Shown: in pieces, positions 43,380-52,103 of the stretch
How the letters are laid out: each line of letters begins with the position of its first letter
How positions within the stretch are numbered: position 1 is the stretch's first letter
From: Tetraselmis striata
Taxonomy: Eukaryota > Chlorophyta > Chlorodendrophyceae > Chlorodendrales > Chlorodendraceae
Direction of reading: 5' to 3'
DNA length: 64,000 nt
Assembly: GCA_006384855.1 (NCBI GenBank)
Contig: VCJN01000433.1
Span: forward strand, 52,167-116,166
Notes under the pieces: generated by a model
Seen by the model: the letters and a program-made list of their open reading frames with translations, nothing else
Databases searched by the model: none
What the model was told of the DNA's origin: nothing
Program-made: the position numbers and the translations under genes

Positions 43380-43769
43380 ACCCCCCGAAGGCACCGTCGG
43401 TGGGTGCGCAAGGGGCGCACGCCAGAAGGGCGCCAATGGCGCCTTGAGGCAACCTGCGACTGAAATCGCTCAGCTGCTCTTTCGTATAGCGGTTGGATCT
43501 TCGACTCATTTAGCTCTTCCGAGTCGCCATCGTCGTAAATCACCTTCATCACCAGCTCCCTATCAGCCGGGTCTGCGTCCTCGGTATCCCATCTCTAGCC
43601 GACGACCTGGGTGTTGGATGATACACACGGGTGGCTGTCACATGTCGGCGGTGGGGCTAATTATATGGCAGGTGGAACATGGGGGGGAGGAGACTACCTG
43701 GCCGAGAAAGGTCCCCCGCGTCCCGAACGTCTTGGTTATAATAGCGCCCACGTGAAGTTCGGCATTCAT
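43380..43769 (-). pseudogene. Tudor-like domain fragment
   Basis: The minus strand encodes VGAIITKTFGTRGTFLGQV, then after a possible intron (donor near 43701, acceptor near 43602) RWDTEDADPADRELVMKV and IYDDGDSEELNESKIQPL. The pattern of F-G-F-G-V followed by V-YDDGDSEEL is characteristic of Tudor-type modules that read chromatin in plant and algal proteins. A TAG lies just after the proposed acceptor, so either the splice model is wrong or the gene is broken. Such modules also occur in TE proteins. Confidence 0.5.
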
Positions 43770-44119
43770 CTCCTGCGCTGCCATGCTTGCTGCCGGGCCA
43801 CCATCAGACAACACCGAACGCCCCTCCCTTCCGCCGGGTGCGGGGCTCGCTGATTCGTTTCGGGGAGACGAGAGCGGCGGAGAGGCGGCGGGGGCGATGG
43901 GGGCGGCGATAGTATCAATGCACCCGGCGGCTCGCCCCGCATTTCGGTCTGACCGGGTCCGGACAGAGCAGAGGGGTGACGGCCGTACAGTGCAGCAACT
44001 ACCGCAGGGCGCCATCATCACCGGTTGCGACAGGCGCGGCGGTGGACGGGGGCGACTGGGCGCATGCCCATCTCCGTGTGTCGTAGAACCGAGTCTTCGT
44101 GAAGCAGGCGCCACACGCG

Positions 44120-44830
44120 CAGCATCGTATTTTCTTGGTCACCTCTACCCAAGTCCCCTCGGAAGGCGTCTAGCCCTCCTTGCCCTCAGGAATACGGCGC
44201 TTGGATTTGCGATGCCCGATGGCACACCACTACTCGGCGCCGGCGGCTCGCAGCGGCAGGGGTTGGTAGGGGCTAGTCACTGGCGCTCCGACGCTGGTGA
44301 GATGCATGGTAGTTAAGTGTCCGTTGAGAGTCGTCACGGAGCTTGTATTGTGAGGCGTTAAAGTACAGCGTGGCGGGCGGGAGTCCCAACGATTACGGCT
44401 AACCACGCAAGGCGCGATGCAGGCCCAATGTACTACGGGGACGGCACGACATGGTACTGGTATAAATTACGGACGGCGGGCCCGCCGGGGACTTCATTGC
44501 GACTACCGAGCCTAGCAGAAAAGTGGCGATTACCTGGTATATACAGCGATTACAAGCCCATTCCGTGGGAAAATCGCGATTACATGCCATTACAGTATAA
44601 TTCCGGGACAGTCTGGGAGGCTAGTGCGGTAGGGAAAGAAGATGCTCGCTGACAGGAAGGCGGCAGCCAGGCGCTAGCCGCGCGCTGTAATCTTCTCACT
44701 ACATATCTCAAACTTTGCATCGCAATTGTCATGAAAAAGCTATTACAATGTTTCTATGGGGGGGAAGGGCTGCGGTGCTGCGGCTCCCGTGGGCTTTGCC
44801 CGCTTGGTGCCCGGGGGAGGGGGGGGGGGC

Positions 44831-44863
<33 letters not shown>

Positions 44864-45083
44864 CGCTCTACTGGGCGTAGCGCGCTTCTTGCCCTGTGGG
44901 CCACGCTTCGGTTGCTCTGGTGTGGGCAGCGCATGTTGGTGGCTTTCATGCATTTTCATGTTGCCAAGGACCTCCCCCTACCCTGAACTCTGGGTGCCCA
45001 GCAGCGCCCCTACGGTAGGCAGTCTTTGTGACCAAGTGAGCGTGCTCAGACCCGTGGCAATCACAGTTAAGCAGGTCGCCATA
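44120..45083. other. Stretch without a convincing gene, with the longest poly-G run
   Basis: Contains G runs at 44815-44829 and 44833-44863 (31 bases). Gly-rich and Pro-rich ORFs crossing them on both strands are artefacts. The part 44430-44640 has short repeats of CGATTAC(A/C). No gene is supported. Confidence 0.55.
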
Positions 45084-45754
45084 CTAGCTTATGTAATCAG
45101 GGATATGGCATTGCAGAGTGTGGCAGTACACGGTGGCAGCATCATTCTCACCTGCATCATTGACAAATGCATGCACGAATTTCTCTGCCACCTGCTTGAC
45201 ATGTTGTGCGCGAGCCTTCTGCAAGTACAGAGGTGGCAGTTGGGCGGTGCCAGGTGCGCGAGTTGGGTCCACGGGCTCCAGCAGCAACTCCCACGGCTGC
45301 TTGCAAATTTCCAAGGCGGTCTGCACCTTCACATCATCGGAGGCGCTTACCGCTGAGTAAGGCATGCCCGCCGTGATGCGGAGGTTGGTGTGCAGGATAT
45401 AATGTACCTTATGCTTGGCTTAAATGTGTAGCAGTGGGGGCTTGAGGTACCTGCAATGTGCATATAGTTATAAAAAATCAGCAACATAGTATTACCAATC
45501 AGCATGAAACATATTAATACATATGCAAACGCTGCAAAACAATTCAAGATAACGTACCTCTCCGCAGCATGCAGCCTTGCAAATTCACTCAGTTCGTTCT
45601 TGATCTTCTTTGGGGGGGCATTGCGGCGTGCGGGCGGGCAGCGTAGCGCCGTGGCCCACGCGCAGTGCTGACGAAGCGCCAAGCGCGCGCCGCGTTCGAG
45701 GCCTCGTCCTTGCCTTGGCGGGTCGAGGCCGTCGACAACAATGGTTGGTGCCAT
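45084..45754 (-). pseudogene. Two-exon minus-strand gene fragment near the right end of the insert
   Basis: Exon 45754-45558 begins MAPTIVVDGLDPPRQGRG and ends KKIKNELSEFARLHAAE at a GTACGT donor. An acceptor at 45451 opens a second exon containing HKVHYILHTNLRITAGMPYS, DDVKVQTALEICKQPWELLL and KARAQHVKQVAEKFVHAFVN, with a stop near 45084. A TAA just after the acceptor in the expected frame indicates decay or a misplaced border. Not recognised. Its ATG lies about 340 bp inside the insert's right terminus, a plausible position for the insert's own first gene. Confidence 0.45.
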
Positions 45755-45865
45755 AGTTACTCGCGTTTTGCGGGCGACGGGCGGGCGGGTTGTTGCCTCA
45801 TGCCGCGTCCGCGGGCGATTCGGTACCCCAAACAGCACCATCGCGGTCAAACCATGTAACTACAA

Positions 45866-45868
<3 letters not shown>

Positions 45869-45901
<33 letters not shown>
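45869..45901 (+). repeat. Poly-C tract, 33 bases
   Basis: The longest uninterrupted homopolymer in the window, between the gene fragment ending at 45754 and the insert's right terminus. Confidence 0.9.
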
Positions 45902-46064
45902 TTCCCCGTCCCATGGGCCTCTTGCCAGTCTCTTGGACTGACCGACGACCGACCTGGTGGCCGGCTCGTTGTTTGGGTGGGCCCTGTGGCAGGGATGGCA
46001 TGGCACCACCGTCGGCGGCTGTGCCTGGCGCCTTTGTATTGTCTGTGGTTTATTCGGAATCCGA

Positions 46065-46099
46065 ACTACGGTATGGGTTACCGCGGGAAGCGGTGTGTT
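46065..46099. repeat. Right inverted terminus of the 7.6-kb insert and target site
   Basis: TTACCGCGGGAAGCGGTGTG is the inverse of the left terminus at 38472. It is followed by TT (46098-46099), one change from the TA on the left side. Confidence 0.82.
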
Positions 46100-46165
46100 C
46101 CTCGTACAGTGTTGGCAAGAATGTGTAAAAGGCCAGTTTCACTCATTCGTACGGTATTGGGCGTT

Positions 46166-46270
46166 ACTCAGTTTTTGCACCCCCTTGGGGGGTGCAAAAA
46201 CCGAGTTAAGGGGTGCACATTTTCGAGTCCGTAAATGTGCCCATTTTGACTCGATATTTGCCCTTTTTCC
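46166..46270. repeat. Subterminal hairpin and right terminus of the outer element
   Basis: The hairpin CAGTTTTTGCACCCCC / GGGGGTGCAAAAACCG is followed by the GAGTC-type inverted terminus ending CCCTTTTTCC at 46270. It closely matches 28839-28947. Between this and the insert, 46100-46165 matches the element leader at 28770-28838. Confidence 0.8.
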
Positions 46271-47121
46271 AGGCGGCGGCTACTTGGTGCTATACTCGGC
46301 CCGGCACCAGCCCGGGCGCCATGGCGTGCTGATGCTGGGCCCGTTTGAACGTTTGAGCTCACATGACTTAGGGGGTGCGGTCAAACTTCACTTACCTGGC
46401 TCATTTGCCAGTCACCCGCCCACATCGTGCCGTATTGGGTGCTCATACATGCTACAACACTCCAAAGCGATTGTTCGCGATAGCCACAAATCCCCCCCCC
46501 CCTCCCCCCGCCCACGCCGCCGCGGCCGCAAGCCCCGCCCGCTTCCATGCGCTACGGGCATGGATGACGACGATTTATGGGCGGAGAGGAGAACAACGAG
46601 CAAGTTGGGCCTAGAGGTGGGTTGGCTGACCGCGCCGTGCGGGGTAACAACGAGAGCACCGAGGACATCGATGAGGAGGATGGGGACGAGGACGGCGGCG
46701 ACGAGGACGAACGGGATGAGGACGAGGGCGAGGGCGACGAGGAAAACGGCGGATACGTTACTGGCTGGGATGTCACATTTCATAGTGCCGGCCACAACCG
46801 TGATAAACATGCCGAATTTGCGGTTCCGAAGGGCATTTTAGTACTAGTACGAATATTTGCGACTACGGTTGATGCCGAAAGTGAAATGCAGCCTAACCCC
46901 GATTTTACTGATGATACACAGGGACACACAGGGAAAAAGCATCTGAGAAGTGAGAAGAGACACCTCACATGCACCTCACAGCATGTGTTGCAATGATCCG
47001 GGTCATCGGCGGCAAGCGCTCTCGCCGCGGCTGATCGCCCCGAACCCTGGGCGGTGGTCTCTAGCGACTATTGGTTTCATGTTCCCTTTTCGTTTTTTTT
47101 CCTGGTCGTTCCAGAATTACA
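46271..47121 (+). other. Flanking region with an acidic ORF
   Basis: An ORF at 46577-46996 (about 139 codons) starts MGGEENNEQVGPRGGLADRA, runs through a Glu/Asp-rich block and continues TGWDVTFHSAGHNRDKHAEF. The acidic block is low complexity, but the last 70 residues look coding. There is a poly-C stretch just upstream (46492-46510). Function not recognised. The rest, up to the MITE at 47122, shows no gene. Confidence 0.35.
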
Positions 47122-47597
47122 CACACCGGTTCGCGTGGGTACTCGTTTCTGAAGACCGTAAACGGGTCTCAAATCCGAGATGTGTAGCTGGCAACGCTTT
47201 TTGGCTACGTGGCACGCGCTACGTGCGTAATATCAGCACGTGACCGCTCGCGCTCCTCCCTCATCATCCCGCCGCCAGCCCCATCCCTGCCCGCGACACA
47301 CAAGACGAGGCACATGAACGCCACCATATGCCTACGTTAGCGCGCTGCTACCGCGGTATGCGCGTGATGGTGCCGGCCGGTGTGTTCGATTGGCATCGGT
47401 GGGGCGGGATGGGTTGGCGAGACGGGTGGTCACGTGGGCTCTGAGTTTTTATCAAACGTTATATTTGACTGTATCAACCGGATACTAATCACTATTCGCA
47501 CTCGTTTCGGTAGTTGCATCTCAGGATTGTGACCCCGCTATACACAGCTTAAACCCCGGGAGGATTTCATTTAGCGAGTACCCGGGGAACCGGTGTG
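47122..47597 (+). mobile_element. MITE copy 1 (about 476 bp)
   Basis: Ends CACACCGGTTCGCGTGGGTA and TACCCGGGGAACCGGTGTG are inverted copies. There is no coding capacity. Two further copies are at 58066-58540 (inverted) and 62181-62659. Length, inverted ends and copy number fit a miniature inverted-repeat transposable element; the mobilising transposase is not in the window. Confidence 0.78.
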
Positions 47598-47681
47598 CAA
47601 AGGCCAGTAAAAAGTATCCACCGCTGAGGCTTTCTAGGTGGGGTACCAGTAACTGTAGTGACATCGCGCGACCCCGCGCGT

Positions 47682-47893
47682 TGTGAGGATATATCCTATA
47701 CCCTCACTAGCCCTAATCATCATAGCACATTAGGCGCGTAGCGCGCGCCCGTCAGATGACGGGCTGCCCCCGCGCCCTGTCGGCCACATCGCGCCGCCTG
47801 ATATATCAGGCACGGCGCCTGCTGGCCTGTAATCAGAATATACTCGACCACCACCATAGCGGAATAGCCACCACCAGCGCACATTCCCTCACA
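47682..47893 (+). repeat. 5' LTR
   Basis: 212 bp, TGTGAGGATATATCCTATAC to CATTCCCTCACA, with matching inverted ends (TGTGAGG/CCTCACA). Contains a GC-rich inverted stretch (CGCGTAGCGCGCG, then CCCGTCAGATGACGGG). It should hold the promoter and polyadenylation signals; none is obvious by eye. Confidence 0.95.
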
Positions 47894-47895
47894 TT

Positions 47896-47908
47896 TGGTG
47901 CTTCTACC
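47896..47908 (+). promoter_or_regulatory. Putative primer binding site
   Basis: TGGTGCTTCTACC begins two bases after the LTR. Its complement ends in CCA as a tRNA 3' end does, which is the expected layout for minus-strand priming. The tRNA was not identified. Confidence 0.55.
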
Positions 47909-48464
47909 TACTCGATCGCTCCCTCGCGAGCATTTGTCAACCATACTATAACCGTCTGTCGCATAGCGACTGCTGCGGGCGTTCGCAATTACCCCGCCGG
48001 AAAACCATAGTAGGCCTCTTTGACAGCCGCCGATACGTAGCGATCCTACCAAGACGCAGCATAGGGTAGTCGAAACTTCTAGACGACTACCTTCCTTGAA
48101 TCATAACTCCACTCCCACCGTCAGTGGAAGCTTACTCTACTCGTCGCGCGAGTTTGATACTGCAAGAATACTGTTCTTCCTGCTCGGAGCTTGTTGATTA
48201 CCCGGGCGCAACAACTTCTGCGCGACGTGGATCACTTTCGACCCTTCACTATATGAGCCGAATTGAAGTGAGTGGCCTAACAGGTAACCCACCCCCCCTC
48301 CCCACCTTATCACATGCCCCTACCATAACACATCGTCGAAAAACCATAAGCTGTTGCATCTCGAACTATATTGAGCCCACAGAGGCCTGAACACATAACC
48401 ACATTGAGCCCGTGGAGGCCGGAAACAAAAACAAAGCATAACCTGAATCATAACGTTGCCAAGA
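47909..48464 (+). other. Leader region of the retrotransposon
   Basis: About 550 bp of untranslated leader between the primer site and the first ORF. A near-repeat near 48365-48425 (TTGAGCCCACAGAGGCC / TTGAGCCCGTGGAGGCC) is the only structure noticed. Confidence 0.5.
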
Positions 48465-49160
48465 ATGGCAGCTGCGGACGAAACGATAACCAGTCACCCG
48501 AAACGGGTTGACGACGATGCCTCCTCCAAGAATGAGGATGATGAACCACAACTATATGAATCACCACCAAAGTATGTGGCCGTCGTTCTGCATAACACGC
48601 CGGCCGACAATATAGACAAGCAACTCGATGTTGCTATTGTATCATATTCACATCAGGGTCATGATTTTTATTGGTTACCATATCTACGCAGAAATGAAAA
48701 CGAAACAGCCATGGAGACAGCAGTCGATAGAGTTTGTCGGCGCCAGCTGGGCTTGACAGTTAAAGAATCTTACCTGCGCCTCATAACTGAACAACATGTG
48801 GATATAACAAATGATAACATTCCACAGCAAACTCTCGATCTGCACCCATGGCCTCCCAAGTTTCACATTACTGTATTTGATCTGTGTGTCCCATCCAACC
48901 TCTTTTATCGGTTGGTACCAAAGAGGGCCGACTCAAATTATCCTGTGGTCGCGTCGACTCGACGACGAGAACCGATCACAGTGATACGTTACAATATATC
49001 GTGGCGAAAGCTGTTTCATACAATATTTAACAGCTATGACAATGAGATATATTTCGATGGTGAATTGCACCAAAAGCTGGATCGGATTGTAGAGAGTTGT
49101 GGCAATTACCTCTACAAAATTGACCAGTTCTTCTTTTATAACTATATGCCTTTCCTGTAG
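48465..49160 (+). CDS. Extra retrotransposon ORF with Nudix-like segment
   Basis: 232 codons from the first ATG (48465). The middle reads VAIVSYSHQGHDFYWLPYLR then NETAMETAVDRVCRRQLGLT, resembling the beta strand, G-E loop and REvxEExGl helix of Nudix hydrolases; however the EExG glutamates are replaced (RRQLG), so catalysis is doubtful. The assignment is by pattern only. It is followed 41 bp later by the Gag ORF in a different frame. An additional ORF upstream of gag is unusual for Ty3/gypsy elements. It could instead be an N-terminal Gag component. Confidence 0.5.
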   Translation: MAAADETITSHPKRVDDDASSKNEDDEPQLYESPPKYVAVVLHNTPADNIDKQLDVAIVSYSHQGHDFYWLPYLRRNENETAMETAVDRVCRRQLGLTVKESYLRLITEQHVDITNDNIPQQTLDLHPWPPKFHITVFDLCVPSNLFYRLVPKRADSNYPVVASTRRREPITVIRYNISWRKLFHTIFNSYDNEIYFDGELHQKLDRIVESCGNYLYKIDQFFFYNYMPFL

Positions 49161-49201
49161 GCCAAATGTAGCCTACTGACAATACCTGCTAAACCTGCAG
49201 G

Positions 49202-51628
49202 ATGGATCATAGCCCAATTCACGATGTCCCTCAGGCTCATCAGTTTCCTGAGGTGTTACCAATGAGTCATGCTTTGCCTGACCTTAATGATATGCAACAT
49301 AATGCAGGCCAACCTGAGGAACAATCTGGCGAGCAAATGCAGCCAGAAGGGGAGGAAGAGATAACATCACAACCCTCCCAGCAACATAATACTGACCATG
49401 ACTCAGATCAGGGCACTGACAGCTCTAGTTCTGATGATGACAATAGAAGGCAGCATATGCCAACCATACAAACCAATGAGGTGTTCCCGTCTGGATACCA
49501 GACATACTATGATCTGCTGCGCGATGACAGCAACAATATTCAAAACATTATCCTGGGTTTTCAATCCAGTGATCCAAATGATAAAATAGATGCGCTGAGA
49601 CAAGCGGGCGGACTGATTCTTCCTTATGCGGACTCAGATCTCGCACCGTACAAAGATATGGCAGCAAACATTGAATATAACCAAGGCTGGAATCCAGACC
49701 TTGTGGATATGATGGCTGACTTCGTCATGGCCTGGACTGATAATATTATGACACAATATCACAGGCTGAACAAACCTGCGGGAGCTGAGGACCCCCAGCA
49801 GAGAACCATATTGCAGTTGCAGTACATCGATCATGTGCTGGCACTTGCTACACCCAGGCCACCCAACGCTGCTATCATACCGTTCCCAGGGGCATTCATT
49901 TTTCAGGTCCCTGTGTTAACATACTGCAAAATATTCTTGATGGCTCATAAGCCTGCAACCAAGCCCGAGTGGGTTGTAGGATATATTGACCACCTGGCCC
50001 CTCACCTCGAATCATGGAAATTGAGGTACAATGCTGAGGTTCAGGAAGGGTTCACAACCGTCGTTAAGATATTCCCGGCAGCAACATATCCCAAGAAACA
50101 GTATGCAAGTCAACCCATGGGGTTGCCATTCTATTCCATCATCCGTAGAATGATGGAGCAGGCAGCATCTGGACAACATACCACGGGCCCTGCAGACAAA
50201 GGCAAGGCACCGTTGTCTCAACATAATCCATCTGCGGGACATCATGATGGCGTCGCTGGCAAGCGTCCAACATATCCTCCAACTGGAGAGCCAAAGAACA
50301 AGTCGCCCAGACTTGAGCCTCCACCTTCGGTGAGTGGCTGGCCTGACCTGCCTCCAACATATGCTGCTGTAGCGGGACAACAACCATATCTGCACTTGAA
50401 GCTGACCCCGTTAGTGGGGCAGGACAGGTTGCATGCAAACCATACTGGTACTCTGTTCTTGACTGAAATCCTACAGTTTTTGGACAGAGTGGGACCCACT
50501 GTAACGGCACATGCCTATGACTATATGTCAGAGAGATATGTGCTTGATTCAATCAATAAACAGTCCCAGTACTATACAACGATAGAAACCATGTTTGCCC
50601 AGAAGCGAGGTGTGCATGGTACTGCCTTTGATGGTTTTCATCAACTGGCAAAGAACATAATATGCTACATCCAAAGCAAAAACTGTAGCTATGATCCTCA
50701 GGATGTCTCAGGCATAATGGAATTTTGCCTGCAAACCCTATCATATAAATACTGTAACAACTTGGCTACATTTTTCAGATGGGTGCTGCAGTTGATTGGG
50801 TACAGTGATACTCATCCCAGCACTCCAGAGTATGTCAAACATTATTTGATCGGAAAATTCCGTAAACATAACGAGCTGAAGGTTGAGTTTCAAAGACAGC
50901 TCGAAATCCATACTGTAAGCCACCAGACATTGACTATAAAAACTATACAACAGATCATTGATATCATTGATTCGTGGAAGATACTCAAACGAGGTCAAAT
51001 CCACTCACAATATTCTAACATACCATATGCTTTCCGTCAGGAGTCTCCTGCAATGTCAGGACTACCTGGTCGAGGATATGGTCGAGGCTCTAGACCTCCA
51101 AGGCAATCATATACTGCAGGACATGGTCATGGAGGCCGGACTGCAGGCCGGGGTCGCACTCAAAGACAGGCGAACCCCAGGCAACTACGATATAACCCAG
51201 AATATCTCTGGATTCACCCTGATGGTAGACCAGTCTGCTCATATTGCAATGGTTCTGGTCATAATTTCTTGGCTTGCAAATGGAGACAGCAAGAGGCAGG
51301 AGATCCTGCCCAACCATCAAAGAAACACTATAATGATCAAATGCTGAAGCGCCAGACAGCCTGGAAACGGACACACCCTGACCAGGACTGGGCTCAAGCA
51401 TGCCGTGAGGCTTATGATAACCTGAGCATACATCTAGGCTTTCAGCCAGGCTCAGCGGATCTGCTGAACACAGCAGTAACACCCAACATGCTTCCAAAGC
51501 GTGATGGTGGTGGTGGTGGCCGTGGTGATGGTCGAGGCCGCCGAGGCGGCCGAGGTGGCCGCTCTGGGAGAGGTGGCGGTAGAACCGCTGGCCGTAACCA
51601 GGGTGGCCGTGGTGGAGAGCACCCATAG
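49202..51628 (+). CDS. gag: Gag polyprotein with CCHC zinc knuckle
   Basis: 808 codons, intact. The N-terminus is acidic and Gln-rich; a folded helical region covers about residues 90-330 (capsid-like by position) and a second about 430-600. A CSYCNGSGHNFLAC zinc knuckle (C-x2-C-x4-H-x4-C) lies near residues 679-692, and an RG-rich basic tail (about 765-805) ends the protein. This fits a Gag that assembles particles and binds RNA. It is longer than typical gypsy Gag (roughly 300-500 residues). The purine-rich internal stretches keep it open end to end, unlike pol. A shorter start at the MSHALPDL methionine is possible. Confidence 0.85.
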   Translation: MDHSPIHDVPQAHQFPEVLPMSHALPDLNDMQHNAGQPEEQSGEQMQPEGEEEITSQPSQQHNTDHDSDQGTDSSSSDDDNRRQHMPTIQTNEVFPSGYQTYYDLLRDDSNNIQNIILGFQSSDPNDKIDALRQAGGLILPYADSDLAPYKDMAANIEYNQGWNPDLVDMMADFVMAWTDNIMTQYHRLNKPAGAEDPQQRTILQLQYIDHVLALATPRPPNAAIIPFPGAFIFQVPVLTYCKIFLMAHKPATKPEWVVGYIDHLAPHLESWKLRYNAEVQEGFTTVVKIFPAATYPKKQYASQPMGLPFYSIIRRMMEQAASGQHTTGPADKGKAPLSQHNPSAGHHDGVAGKRPTYPPTGEPKNKSPRLEPPPSVSGWPDLPPTYAAVAGQQPYLHLKLTPLVGQDRLHANHTGTLFLTEILQFLDRVGPTVTAHAYDYMSERYVLDSINKQSQYYTTIETMFAQKRGVHGTAFDGFHQLAKNIICYIQSKNCSYDPQDVSGIMEFCLQTLSYKYCNNLATFFRWVLQLIGYSDTHPSTPEYVKHYLIGKFRKHNELKVEFQRQLEIHTVSHQTLTIKTIQQIIDIIDSWKILKRGQIHSQYSNIPYAFRQESPAMSGLPGRGYGRGSRPPRQSYTAGHGHGGRTAGRGRTQRQANPRQLRYNPEYLWIHPDGRPVCSYCNGSGHNFLACKWRQQEAGDPAQPSKKHYNDQMLKRQTAWKRTHPDQDWAQACREAYDNLSIHLGFQPGSADLLNTAVTPNMLPKRDGGGGGRGDGRGRRGGRGGRSGRGGGRTAGRNQGGRGGEHP

Positions 51629-52103
51629 GCCATGATTCAGTACTCTAACCCACAGCATAGTGGAGATCATGACGTCCGCAGCGCTCCAAAGAAGAGCGTG
51701 TCTGCTGAGGCACCGACCCAGCAAACTGCAAACAAATCTGCAGTGTAATAGAAAACATTGGCATCTAGCATCCTGACTAAGTAGAACATGTAAATATCTT
51801 TGCTATGTATTGTGCCAATGTATGTCTCCTACTGTGTGATTAAATGCTGCCATAGAGTGCATAAGCTCGCCGTAGTAATGCACTGAATTGACAGCAGCTT
51901 TGATTCGCGGTGATGTGGATTGTGGCCGTTCAGTTGATCTGTGCCAGGGGACGCTCTGGAGTGATCCTGAACGTGAGCCTGCTCCTGTCGCTTGCGGCAG
52001 GTTCACCAACAATCAGAGTTCATCAAAGTCGGCCGACGAACACATCCCTCTGATCATATCGCTGTAATAGCTGAATTATACACTACTGTATGATTGAATA
52101 TTA
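51629..52103 (+). other. Gag-pol intergenic region
   Basis: About 475 bp with stops in all plus frames between the Gag stop and the pol ATG. Pol is therefore not reached by a simple frameshift from gag; a spliced or internal start would be needed (inference). Confidence 0.6.

Larger units (their letters stand above)
38472..46097. mobile_element. 7.6-kb insert with inverted termini and TA target duplication
   Basis: Outside the insert, the left flank (to GGTGAAGGGTA, 38471) and right flank (TTCCTCGTACAGTGTTGG, from 46098) join to rebuild the sequence seen uninterrupted in the related element near 28760-28790, with TA on the left and TT (one change from TA) on the right. A TA duplication is typical of Tc1/mariner-like and several other cut-and-paste groups; no matching transposase was found inside. 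Contents are short gene fragments on both strands, poly-G runs and a 30-bp minisatellite. It could be a non-autonomous element that captured host sequence, or a larger decayed transposon. Confidence 0.78.
24860..46270 (-). mobile_element. Nested mosaic of a GAGTC-ended transposon family
   Basis: Five terminal sequences of one family occur here. Left-type ends (GG-TACA-GGGGCATTTTCGAG and variants) are at 24860, 28097 and 29818; right-type ends, read on the minus strand as GGAAAAAGGGCAAATATCGA, finish at 28947, 34600 and 46270. Both end types carry GAGTC...GGACTC inverted blocks. Coding fragments run on the minus strand and share an N-terminus (LVTPMAQDSPQMHLRSGRR) at three places. The simplest nesting is a large outer element (24860-46270) holding the members at 28097-28947 and 29818-34600 and a foreign 7.6-kb insert at 38472-46097. 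The pairing of the outermost ends is inference, because internal modules are partly duplicated. Confidence 0.65.

Noticed and set aside
44756-44986. Gly-rich or Pro-rich proteins across 44.7-45.0 kb
   Set aside because: These are translations of poly-G on either strand.
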